NCBI GenBank assembly: GCA_024405255.1
Contig: JAKSOY010000045.1
Span: forward strand, 1-22,791
Direction: 5' to 3'
DNA from: Kiritimatiellia bacterium
GTDB taxonomy: Bacteria; Verrucomicrobiota; Kiritimatiellia; RFP12; UBA1067
Length of the DNA stretch: 22,791 bases
Both the position numbers and the translations under genes were made by a program. Below the pieces are notes generated by a model. It had not been told where the DNA came from and ran no database searches. It was given only the letters and a program-made list of their open reading frames with translations. Positions 1-7,114 of this stretch are shown here, piece by piece (position 1 is the first letter of the stretch; every line of letters begins with the position of its first letter).

Positions 1-196
1 CTGCGACATGAACGCTCGTTACGACCATTCCGCCAAAGATGAGAGAGCCGGCAAGTGACGCCGCTGCAAGGCACTTCACGCCGCCCGAAAGGAACTTCAT
101 TCCGCGCGCAGCGCCGTAGGCAACGGCGACAGCTCCTACGCCTGCTGCGCAGACATAGGCCGTGTTGATGCAAACTGAATGGATGTTCTCAATCAT
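1..196 (-). CDS. small membrane protein, unknown function (3' end outside window)
   Basis: I do not recognise this gene. The first 65 residues read without a stop from an ATG at 196. The visible part has two Gly/Ala-rich hydrophobic stretches, about residues 12-30 and 45-62, separated by a short basic segment (ARGMK, then GGVK). This suggests a small protein with two membrane helices, N-terminus first. The start is supported by an AAGAGG ribosome site a few bases upstream and a TATAAT box 23 bases upstream. It is a separate unit from the upstream kinase gene, because three intrinsic terminators lie between them. A holin-like, toxin-like or simply hypothetical membrane protein are all possible; nothing in the sequence chooses between them. 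Confidence 0.6.
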   Translation of the reverse strand, partial: MIENIHSVCINTAYVCAAGVGAVAVAYGAARGMKFLSGGVKCLAAASLAGSLIFGGMVVTSVHVA

Positions 197-218
197 CTGT
201 GCCTCTTGAACTGAAAGT

Positions 219-247
219 ATTATACACGAAATCTTCCTACTATGAAA
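219..247 (-). promoter_or_regulatory. promoter of the small membrane protein gene
   Basis: A perfect TATAAT -10 box lies at 224-219 on the minus strand. The -35 candidate 17 bp upstream (TTTCAT, 247-242) is poor. Transcription would start near 212, leaving a leader of about 16 nt that contains the AAGAGG ribosome site. Confidence 0.5.
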
Positions 248-317
248 CCGGAATCAGAACTTGTCCTCTTCCGATTTTACCCAAATCGAAAAGCTGCAAA
301 CACCCGTTTGATGCATG

Positions 318-347
318 AAAAAAGAGCGCACGTTCCCTCATGCACTC
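318..347 (-). terminator. intrinsic terminator, second of a tandem pair
   Basis: On the minus strand GAGTGCA pairs with TGCGCTC (seven pairs, one G-T) around a 10-base loop, followed directly by six T residues at 323-318. It lies about 45 bp beyond the terminator at 391-410 and would catch read-through from it. Confidence 0.7.
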
Positions 348-384
348 CAGCAAGCCCGTCCAAAGGCCCGAATGAATACATGTA

Positions 385-608
385 AAGAAAATGCGCCCAA
401 CTGGGCGCATCCCCGCTTACATGCCGTTCATTCAGTAAAAATTGGACGTATTTGCTGGAACAGCGTGTAGCTTAGATGCTACATTGATTTTGCGTTCGGG
501 GGTGGAAGAGGAGATCATCGCGCACAAAGTCGATTGACGCCCCGGATCAGTTCCCGAACTATGTCTTACTCCGACAGATGCGGCCCTGCGGCACTTATCG
601 ACGGAATG
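385..608 (-). ncRNA. putative small structured RNA, family unknown
   Basis: This stretch has its own extended -10 promoter (615-623) and ends at an intrinsic terminator (391-410), yet contains no ORF with a ribosome site. The transcript would be about 220 nt. Visible helices on the minus strand: GTTCGGG (near 555) pairs with CCCGAAC (near 497); within it ATCG pairs with CGAT around a 10-base loop; TGTC pairs with GACA near 580-565; TGTAGC/GCTACA (466-483) is a perfect six-pair hairpin; TGCCG near 593 can pair with CGGCA near 424 to close the molecule. I saw no tmRNA acceptor end, SRP tetraloop motif or RNase P core motif. A rod-like 6S RNA is the nearest idea, but I cannot confirm it. Existence is fairly likely; identity is unknown. 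Confidence 0.5.
391..410 (-). terminator. intrinsic terminator of the putative small RNA
   Basis: ATGCGCCC and GGGCGCAT form a perfect eight-pair stem with a four-base loop. On the minus strand the stem is followed by TTTTCTTT, so it works in that direction. Confidence 0.8.
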
Positions 609-614
609 CCGAAT

Positions 615-623
615 AGTATATCA
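615..623 (-). promoter_or_regulatory. extended -10 promoter of the putative small RNA
   Basis: The minus strand reads TGATATACT, an extended -10 (TGn plus TATACT at 620-615). No good -35 hexamer sits 16-18 bp upstream, which is common for extended -10 promoters. The start would be near 608. Confidence 0.5.
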
Positions 624-705
624 CAAAACTGCTACGATTTCACACGCAATTTCGCTTGAGAGTAATCGGACAAAGGGATGACATTCCACCCTGAAGAAGA
701 AAATA

Positions 706-737
706 CACCACGGAACACAAGTCAGCATTCCGTGGTG
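706..737 (-). terminator. intrinsic terminator after the kinase gene
   Basis: A perfect ten-pair stem (CACCACGGAA with TTCCGTGGTG) with a 12-base loop begins about 45 bp past the kinase stop codon. On the minus strand it is followed by TATTTTCTTCTTC. It closes the C10 peptidase-kinase unit. Confidence 0.8.
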
Positions 738-782
738 AAAACTCAAATACGGCAGAACCTCAAGGAGGTCTGCTCGGATGAA

Positions 783-1721
783 CTAGTAGTCCAAGTGGCT
801 GCCGCCGATTGTTTCGCGCAGGATGGAATTGCCGGGGATGCCTTCGCTGGGCGCCTCTTTGACGGTTGCAAGGACGCTCTGCAGTCGCTCGGCTTCGGCG
901 GCGCACGGACCATCCACGCCGCAGAGGAGCTCGCTCGCGTAGGGCTTCAAAACGGCCAGTTCATAGTCCAGCCCCGTATTGAACACAGCATCCGCCAGAC
1001 CGCGATAGGGATTGATCCACTTCTGCTCGCCATCCGCCACGCTGGGCCAACGCTCAAGCGTCATCGCGGCGGACTCGTTGCGGTAGTTCGCATCCCGTAC
1101 GATCCGACGCATCAACCGTACGTCGTCCGCGAAATAGGGACAGTCCCCCTCCGCCGCCGGATAGGTGAAGACATTGAGATAGACGCGGAACTTGATATCT
1201 TCGGGGATGCCCGTCGTCAGCAGCGGATTGAGCGCGTGGATGCCTTCGATCACCACAATGCCGCGCGGCGGCAAGGTGGTCGTCTTCTCTTCGTCGAAAC
1301 CGTCCTTCTTCTCGAAGTCGAACTTGCGCAGATGGACCGCCTCGCCCGCAAAAAGCCCCGTCAGATCCGCCACCAGGCGTTCACGGTCCACGGCTTCGAC
1401 CGTCTCATAGTCGAGGTTGCCGTTCACATCACGCGGCTTGCGTGCATCGCCGACAAAATAGTCGTCCGTAGAAAGGCGCAACGCCGACAGGCCGTTCTCC
1501 TGAAGACGCGTGCAGAGACGAATCGCGGTCGTCGTTTTACCAGCGGAGCTCGGTCCCGCCACCAGAACCAGCCGAACAACCGGCAGCTGAGCCGAAATAC
1601 GTTCGGCAATGCGCACGATCGTCGCCACATGGCGCGACTCCTCCCGATTCACGAGCAACGGGAAATCACCCTTACGCACGATTTCGTTCAGCTCTGAAAT
1701 TGTCTCCACATGCCCTTCCAT
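783..1721 (-). CDS. uridine kinase-like P-loop nucleoside kinase
   Basis: A cytoplasmic kinase of the phosphoribulokinase/uridine kinase family, likely phosphorylating a nucleoside such as uridine with ATP or GTP. In its 312 residues I see the Walker A loop GPSSAGKTT at 56-64, the DDYF motif at 86-89 that precedes the substrate site, and VIEGIHALN at about 157-165, the Walker B region. The C-terminal third (DANYRN through the NTGLDYELAVLKPYA segment) resembles the kinase half of the roughly 550-residue bacterial nucleoside kinases whose N-terminus carries a TGS-like domain. That extension is absent here; only about 50 residues precede the P-loop. The ATG start has an AAAGGA site six bases upstream. 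It lies 20 bp behind the C10 peptidase gene and ahead of a strong terminator, so the two are probably co-transcribed. The exact substrate is uncertain. Confidence 0.85.
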   Translation of the reverse strand: MEGHVETISELNEIVRKGDFPLLVNREESRHVATIVRIAERISAQLPVVRLVLVAGPSSAGKTTTAIRLCTRLQENGLSALRLSTDDYFVGDARKPRDVNGNLDYETVEAVDRERLVADLTGLFAGEAVHLRKFDFEKKDGFDEEKTTTLPPRGIVVIEGIHALNPLLTTGIPEDIKFRVYLNVFTYPAAEGDCPYFADDVRLMRRIVRDANYRNESAAMTLERWPSVADGEQKWINPYRGLADAVFNTGLDYELAVLKPYASELLCGVDGPCAAEAERLQSVLATVKEAPSEGIPGNSILRETIGGSHLDY

Positions 1722-1741
1722 CGGTCATTCCTTTCTTTTTA

Positions 1742-4700
1742 TCAGCGCAACAAGATGCACGTCGCCGTCCGTTCGGACGGACGAATCGTCGTCAAACGCC
1801 ACGGGTAGGATTCTTCCTTGTTGTCTCTGTACCAGTAAAACCCTTCCGCAAGCGACACATTCTCGCCTTCAATCCGTTCGCCGAAGCGTCCATCGCGCAC
1901 CACGACGGCTCCGTTCCCGGCCGTCGTAAACGAACCGAAGAGTCCGCCGTTCACCGTCACGCGCCCTGTGCCCGTATGGACAAAGGCATCGACCACGACA
2001 TCCGTCACCGTCGACAGCGCCGTTCCTGCAGCCGTCACCGTCCCGTACGTGCCACCCGTGAGCTTGACGGACCCGCCGCTCACGAGCGACGTCACCGTCC
2101 CGCCCGAAACCACACTGGCACCCGTCATTGAAACGGTTCCCGCCGTTCCGCCGTTCATCGTGAACGACTCTCCCGTCACCTGGTCGATCTGGCCCGACAT
2201 CAGAATGACTTTGCCTGTACTCTCCTGTACAGCCGAGGTCACCGTTCCACCGTCGACACGCAGCATGCCGGCGCTCTTGCCGCGCAACATCGCCACCGTG
2301 CAGTCGTTTGAAACCGATACCGCGCCACGACCGACCACGGAAACTTCTCCCGTCAGTCTGCCGTTGACGAGCACAACCGTGGTTGAAATCGCATTCGTAC
2401 AAACCAATGTGCCACTAAAGACGTTTCCGCAGAAATCGATCACGCACTTGTTTTTGACGAGCACCTCCGACTCGTCGTCATCGGCCAGCAAGCTCACCTT
2501 TTCCCCCACCGCAGCCGCAGCGCAGGCCTCCGCCAGCGTCCCAAAGAAACGATCGCCGATACAGGCAATCTGGTTGGACAGAATCCACGGGCAGATCGCG
2601 TCCTGTCCGTCCTGGACCCAACGATACCCGTCTGTCAGCGTGACGTTATCGCCGGTGACGGGCGCACCATAGCGTCCTCCGCGAAGCACAACCGCACCCG
2701 TACCCGTCGTCGTAAACGAACGGTAGCTTCCGCCGTTCACAGTCACACGTCCCGTTCCCGTATGGACCAAACAGTCGACCACCGTGTCCGTCATCGTTGA
2801 GAGGGCCGTTCCCGCCACGGTCAGGGTTCCCAACGTTCCTCCCGTAAGCTTGACGGATCCACCGCTCGTGAGCGAGGTCACCGTACCACCGGAAACCACG
2901 CTGGCATCTGTCATCAACACCGTTCCTGCCGTACCGCCGGCCATCGTAAACGAGGCGCCCGTCGCCTGACCAATCGTGCCCGACATCAAGATGAGCTTGC
3001 CCGTACCATCCTGTACGACCGAAGTCGCCGTTCCGCCGTCGACTCGCAGCATGCCGGCGCTTTCACCATGCAATGTCGCCACCGTACAGGCGTTCGAGAC
3101 CGAAGCCGCACCACGACCGACGACGGAAATCTCGCCCGTCACCTTTCCATTGGTGAACGCCACGGTGGTAGAAATCGCGTTTGTACAAATGAAATGTCCC
3201 GCGAAGGTGTGTCCGCCCAGATCAATCGTACACCCGCGCGTCAACAGGATTTCCGACTCGTCGGCCTCGTCAACCAGCACGACCGTCTGTCCGGCAAGCG
3301 CCGCCGAACAGGCTGCGGCAAATGTCGGATAGCCATCCTCTCCGATACGGGCGACGACACGGCCCAGCGTCCACGGATAGACAGGATCCGTTCCCGTACG
3401 CACGAGGGCATAGCCGGACGGCGGCGAAACGAGGCCCGAGAAAGAACCCGCGAAGGCACCTCCCTTCACCACGAAAAGTCCGGTCCCCGTATGCGCAAGG
3501 CTCGCGTATTTCCCGTCCAGGATCGTCGCCGACGCCGCACCGATCGAGATCGTCCCCTCATACGTTCCGCTCACAAACGTCAACGGATGTTCATCGCTCC
3601 AGACAGTCCCCGTCATCGTCATGTTTTCAAAATTCACAGCGCCATTCGGGAAGGTGGTCGTCGTGCCGGACGCACCGTCGAAACTGTCGCTCGCGCCCGA
3701 GATTGTGCCGTTCTTCAGCGTCAGGGTCTGTCCGGACGTGTTGTTCTGCGCATAGAGCGTTCCCGTCAGCGTGTGTCCCGCGAAGTCGACCGTGATGCCC
3801 TTCGTCGCCGTCACTTCAGTCTCCGCCGTATCCGCCAGCAGCGTCACGGTCTGCCCTGCCGCCGCCGCCGCACAAGCCGCCTGCAGCGAGAGATAGTTCG
3901 TCATGCCGATCTTCGCAATCGGCGTCTGGTTGACGAGCTTGATGTCGCCCACGTGGACATTGCAAATTTCGGCATCCCGGTTGCCGGTCCAGTAAGAGCC
4001 CGTCGGGTTACCGTTTTGGATCACGGGAGATAACGACTTCAACGCCGTCGGTGTCGCAGTCACCGTCACGACACTGAGTCCACTTTCCGCCTTGATTGAA
4101 TAAGTTCCCGGTTTCACAAAAAGTGCAAAAATGCCCTTGCTGTTCGTTGTCGTGGTAGCCGACGTCGAACCAAACTTCACCGCCTTCACTGCGACACCTG
4201 AAGCGACAGAACCAGAACTGGAGAGAACACGTCCGCTCACGATGGCACAGGTCGGGTCCTGGGTGGGGAAGATGTTGTAGGCAAGTTCATCAATCAGGTT
4301 GTAATCACCCAGATCCGGCGGAATGTACCAGCCATCGTCGGTACCCGACCAGCCGAAGTTGAGATGACAGCAGAAAGAACCGCTCGAATAGCCGTAGCCA
4401 TCCGCCACGATCGCGTGCCCACCGTCACCCGTGATGCCGATTTCGATCGGCAGCCCGGCATCAAAGTTAGTGATCATCGCACGACGCGTACGTTCCAACG
4501 ACACGCTGGAATTACCGTCACTCCACAGCGACCCCATCGCCCCACGATAGCCAAACCTGTTCACGAATGCGTGCGGCACGATAAACACATTGGAACCGCT
4601 CCCCGAACTCTTGTAACTCATCGACACCGCCACACCCGCGTCGTAGCAGAGTTTGCCGATGGCCTTTTGCTGGTCGGTTTTGATCGAACTGCCCGGCGAC

Positions 4701-5506
4701 AACGGCATGTTCGCCCAATCATACGTACCGCCCAGCGAGGTCAACTCGGTATCGACCTTGTCCACGCTGCAGTACGGGTTGGAAAACTGCGGCATGCTGG
4801 CGGTAGGGAACTGGTGGTAGCGCATAATCTGCGCCATCGCCGTCGCGACACAGCCACAGACATAGTTATTGGGCGTGTAATAGTTGTAGACATTCTTCTT
4901 GCTGGAGAACAAACCACCACCGCTCACCGTGCTTTGGCTCCACTTCGACTGCACCAGTTTGTCCACCCGAATATCCGAAGGGGTACGGATGGCGGACAAC
5001 CTCGCCGCCGACGCCTCTGTCAGCAGCTCCGCCCATTGGCGCTCATTCGTGCGGCCGCTCGTACCTTCCTCCGCGTCAACCCCACCACCTACGGGGGCGA
5101 CCGAGGCCAGTGTCGCCCTGCCCTTTCGGTTTGCCGCCGCAGCACGCCGCATATCCTGCTTCAACAATGCAAAGAGCGGGTTACGGGGATCCTCATCGAG
5201 GTCTTCGCCGTCGCAGAAGAAGAGAATGGGGCGCACCTCCGTATCCGCCGAGGTGACGACGAACCCACCGCCTTCAAGTTTGACGACATTGAACTTCGCC
5301 TCGCCGGATTCGCACCGACGTGCCGCGGCGACTTGGCTGCCGAATTTGCACCCAAACGCATCCCGCGTCGCACGCCAGTTCTTTACGGCACGCGACGCCA
5401 TTTCGGGCGTAACCTCTACCGCAAACGCACGCATTCCCACCGTTACGCAGAGAAGCCCGAATACGACCATTTTCGAAATGGCCCCAACCGGATTAAAAAT
5501 TCTCAT
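1742..5506 (-). CDS. secreted C10 (streptopain-like) cysteine peptidase with beta-helix-like repeats
   Basis: A very large exported protease of 1254 residues. Order of parts: signal peptide (about 1-29, cut after AFA); propeptide (about 30-150); C10 catalytic domain (about 175-415) with the nucleophile in CGCVATAMAQIMRYH (Cys219), the histidine in GGHAIVADGY (His364) and the family's N-(W/F)-G-W segment as NFGWSG (383-388); a carboxypeptidase-regulatory-like beta-sandwich (about 421-485); then Gly/Thr/Val-rich repeats to the end, typical of a right-handed beta-helix. Two repeat units (about 706-967 and 968-1229) are close copies, preceded by a shorter diverged one. I see no obvious C-terminal sorting signal; the protein ends in a short polar tail. 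A promoter in the tail of the previous gene puts transcription almost at the ATG. The role, peptide degradation outside the cell or a surface adhesin-protease, is inferred. The C10 assignment is firm. Confidence 0.9.
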   Translation of the reverse strand: MRIFNPVGAISKMVVFGLLCVTVGMRAFAVEVTPEMASRAVKNWRATRDAFGCKFGSQVAAARRCESGEAKFNVVKLEGGGFVVTSADTEVRPILFFCDGEDLDEDPRNPLFALLKQDMRRAAAANRKGRATLASVAPVGGGVDAEEGTSGRTNERQWAELLTEASAARLSAIRTPSDIRVDKLVQSKWSQSTVSGGGLFSSKKNVYNYYTPNNYVCGCVATAMAQIMRYHQFPTASMPQFSNPYCSVDKVDTELTSLGGTYDWANMPLSPGSSIKTDQQKAIGKLCYDAGVAVSMSYKSSGSGSNVFIVPHAFVNRFGYRGAMGSLWSDGNSSVSLERTRRAMITNFDAGLPIEIGITGDGGHAIVADGYGYSSGSFCCHLNFGWSGTDDGWYIPPDLGDYNLIDELAYNIFPTQDPTCAIVSGRVLSSSGSVASGVAVKAVKFGSTSATTTTNSKGIFALFVKPGTYSIKAESGLSVVTVTATPTALKSLSPVIQNGNPTGSYWTGNRDAEICNVHVGDIKLVNQTPIAKIGMTNYLSLQAACAAAAAGQTVTLLADTAETEVTATKGITVDFAGHTLTGTLYAQNNTSGQTLTLKNGTISGASDSFDGASGTTTTFPNGAVNFENMTMTGTVWSDEHPLTFVSGTYEGTISIGAASATILDGKYASLAHTGTGLFVVKGGAFAGSFSGLVSPPSGYALVRTGTDPVYPWTLGRVVARIGEDGYPTFAAACSAALAGQTVVLVDEADESEILLTRGCTIDLGGHTFAGHFICTNAISTTVAFTNGKVTGEISVVGRGAASVSNACTVATLHGESAGMLRVDGGTATSVVQDGTGKLILMSGTIGQATGASFTMAGGTAGTVLMTDASVVSGGTVTSLTSGGSVKLTGGTLGTLTVAGTALSTMTDTVVDCLVHTGTGRVTVNGGSYRSFTTTGTGAVVLRGGRYGAPVTGDNVTLTDGYRWVQDGQDAICPWILSNQIACIGDRFFGTLAEACAAAAVGEKVSLLADDDESEVLVKNKCVIDFCGNVFSGTLVCTNAISTTVVLVNGRLTGEVSVVGRGAVSVSNDCTVAMLRGKSAGMLRVDGGTVTSAVQESTGKVILMSGQIDQVTGESFTMNGGTAGTVSMTGASVVSGGTVTSLVSGGSVKLTGGTYGTVTAAGTALSTVTDVVVDAFVHTGTGRVTVNGGLFGSFTTAGNGAVVVRDGRFGERIEGENVSLAEGFYWYRDNKEESYPWRLTTIRPSERTATCILLR
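1820..2605. repeat. tandem repeat unit 1 (786 bp), inside the C10 peptidase gene
   Basis: This unit matches the next one at a constant offset of 786 bp (262 codons). Checked anchors are CGTCGTAAAC at 1922 and 2708, AGCGTC at 1885 and 2671, and CCGAT at 2556 and 3342. The constant offset means no net insertion or deletion between the anchors. The unit boundaries are approximate. Confidence 0.8.
2606..3391. repeat. tandem repeat unit 2 (786 bp), inside the C10 peptidase gene
   Basis: Partner of the unit at 1820-2605. It encodes the same order of motifs: ACIGD/ARIGE start, acidic D/E-rich patch, CTNAISTTV, VVGRGA, SAGMLRVDGG, SGGSVKLTGGT, VHTGTGRVTVNGG. A third, shorter and strongly diverged unit lies at about 3392-3930. 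Boundaries are approximate. Confidence 0.8.
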
Positions 5507-5513
5507 GCAGAAA

Positions 5514-5543
5514 ATCTTACCACAAAACCGAGTTCACGGTCAA
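5514..5543 (-). promoter_or_regulatory. promoter of the C10 peptidase gene, start site next to the ATG
   Basis: TTGACC (5543-5538), an 18-bp spacer and TAAGAT (5519-5514), with TGG before the -10 giving an extended -10. The expected start is about position 5507, one base before the ATG at 5506, so the message would have almost no leader. The -35 box overlaps the last codons of the amidohydrolase gene. Confidence 0.55.
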
Positions 5544-6388
5544 TGGGAATCGGCGAAAAGCAGACGCTCGGCGTTTGTATGGAAAATCAGTTCCTGTTCG
5601 GCGGGATCAGGACGCAACGCCTTCACCCACGCGACCACCTTCGACTGGTCGCACCAGAAATAGTCGGACCCGAAGACGATGCGGTCGGCCGGCCACTCGC
5701 GGATGATCCGCTGCGTCTCTTCGGCATCGAAACGGAAATACTGCGCGGCCGTGTCGATCCAGCAGTTTGGAAACGACAGCAGCAGATCGGTCGCGTGCGG
5801 CGGCGCATCGTATTCGCCGCCCAAGTGTCCGGCGACGAACTTCAGTCCCGGTACGGCCTTCAAAAGCCAGGCGATTTCATTCGGCCCCGCCACCGACGGT
5901 TCGTCCACATAGCCGGGATCGAATCCGCAATGACTGATCACGAAAAGCCCCGCATCGCGCACGGCCGTGAAGAACGGCACCAGCTGCGGATCGTCCAGCC
6001 GCACGCCCTGGTAGTTGGGATGCAGCTTGATGCCGGGAATGCCCAGCTCTTTCAACTGCGCCACATGGGCGGCGTAGTCGGGATCCTTGGGGTTGATCGA
6101 CCCGAGCTGCACAATGCGTTTCGCCGCCGCGTCGCCTTCCGCACCGGCACGAACCGCCATCGCCCGCCGGGTGATGGCGTCGAAATTGCCGGGATAGGTC
6201 GCGACAGGACAGTTCACGCACAGGTCGATGCCGACACGGTCCATGTCCCTGAGCTGAGCCGCCACGGTTCCTTCGCCCACGGGCACCAGCGCCTGATGCC
6301 CGCAGGCTGCCAACTTGCTACACATCACCTCGAGGGCCCGCTTCGCGAGCGCCTCGGGGAAATTGTGGCTGTGGAAGTCAATGACCAT
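5540..6388 (-). CDS. amidohydrolase-2 family metal-dependent hydrolase
   Basis: A 282-residue TIM-barrel metal-dependent hydrolase of the Amidohydro_2 type. Visible metal and catalytic positions: the DFHSH motif at the N-terminus (His6, His8), GIKLHP (Lys121, His123), ISHCG (His153), AGHLGG (His188) and FGSD (Asp242). Relatives hydrolyse or decarboxylate small ring or carboxylic substrates, but this family cannot be assigned a substrate from sequence alone. There is no signal peptide, so it is cytoplasmic. It starts 13 bp after the pyrF stop; the TGAGG around that stop is the nearest ribosome-site-like sequence and is weak, so translational coupling to pyrF is likely. Placement behind pyrF might hint at pyrimidine chemistry. 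However, it lacks the usual arrangement of dihydroorotase, and I do not call it that. Confidence 0.85.
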   Translation of the reverse strand: MVIDFHSHNFPEALAKRALEVMCSKLAACGHQALVPVGEGTVAAQLRDMDRVGIDLCVNCPVATYPGNFDAITRRAMAVRAGAEGDAAAKRIVQLGSINPKDPDYAAHVAQLKELGIPGIKLHPNYQGVRLDDPQLVPFFTAVRDAGLFVISHCGFDPGYVDEPSVAGPNEIAWLLKAVPGLKFVAGHLGGEYDAPPHATDLLLSFPNCWIDTAAQYFRFDAEETQRIIREWPADRIVFGSDYFWCDQSKVVAWVKALRPDPAEQELIFHTNAERLLFADSH

Positions 6389-6401
6389 CTACGTAGAGGC
6401 C

Positions 6402-7097
6402 TCAGACATCCATCTCCGCGCGGATGGCCCGCGCGGCTGCAGCCGGATCGGCCGCCGCGAGGATGGGACGTCCCACCACGAGGTGAGTCGCGCCATCGCG
6501 CACGGCATCCGCCGGCGTCGCGACACGCTTCTGATCACCCACCGCGCTGCCGGCCGGCCGCACCCCCGGGGTAATGAAGAGCGTGCCGGCCTTGAGCGCC
6601 TTCGAGAGCGTGCCGACTTCCTTCGGCGAACAGACGAGTCCGTCCGCGCCGTTGCCCGTCGCGAACTGCGCCATCGCCAGGACCTGCTCGGCCGGCGTAC
6701 GGCCCACGATACCCACGTCCATCAGATCCGTCTGGTCCAAGGAGGTCAGCACGGTCACCGCGAGGATCTTCGGCGCCGCGGCGCCGAATTCGGCCGCCGC
6801 GTCATGCGCCGCCTGGATCATCGCCTTGCCGCCCACGCTGTGGATCGTCATCAAGTCCACGCCGAGCTTGCCGCCCGAGCGCACGGCCCGTTCGACCGTG
6901 CGCGGGATGTCGTGGAACTTGAGGTCGAGAAACACCTTCTTGCCCAGATCCTTCACCGCCTTGACGACGTCCGGACCCTCCGCCGTGAACAGTTCGAGGC
7001 CGATCTTGTAGAACCCCACAGGATCGCCGATCAACTTCACCTTCTCCACGGCCTCGGCGCGCGTCTGCACGTCGAGGGCCACAATCAGTTCGCTCAT
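6402..7097 (-). CDS. pyrF: orotidine-5'-phosphate decarboxylase
   Basis: Converts OMP to UMP, the last step of de novo pyrimidine synthesis, in the cytoplasm. The catalytic lysine-aspartate set is plain in FLDLKFHDIP (Asp58, Lys60, Asp63 counted from the ATG). The N-terminal IVALDV (Asp9) and YKIG (Lys31), and the phosphate-binding end TPGVRP ... VVGRPI, complete the family pattern. At 231 residues it is the short bacterial type. I chose ATG 7097 because the upstream in-frame GTG at 7106 has its only ribosome-site-like bases too close; a GGAAC lies 11 bases before the ATG. It sits 17 bp after the ROK-like gene, inside the recN unit. No other pyr biosynthesis gene is nearby except the kinase at the end of the cluster. 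Confidence 0.95.
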   Translation of the reverse strand: MSELIVALDVQTRAEAVEKVKLIGDPVGFYKIGLELFTAEGPDVVKAVKDLGKKVFLDLKFHDIPRTVERAVRSGGKLGVDLMTIHSVGGKAMIQAAHDAAAEFGAAAPKILAVTVLTSLDQTDLMDVGIVGRTPAEQVLAMAQFATGNGADGLVCSPKEVGTLSKALKAGTLFITPGVRPAGSAVGDQKRVATPADAVRDGATHLVVGRPILAAADPAAAARAIRAEMDV

Positions 7098-7114
7098 CTT
7101 CGGCACCGTTCCGT

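Noticed and set aside
272..288. Hairpin CGATTT/AAATCG
   Set aside because: Six pairs with a five-base loop but no T-run on the minus strand and no known role; probably chance in an AT-rich promoter region.
433..516. 27-codon minus-strand ORF inside the putative small RNA
   Set aside because: It has an ATG but no ribosome site, and its sequence resembles nothing; the stretch is better explained as structured RNA.
4364..6574. 736-codon plus-strand open frame
   Set aside because: It lies opposite the C10 peptidase and amidohydrolase genes, is rich in Arg, His and Pro as expected from antisense of GC-rich coding DNA, and has no family motif.
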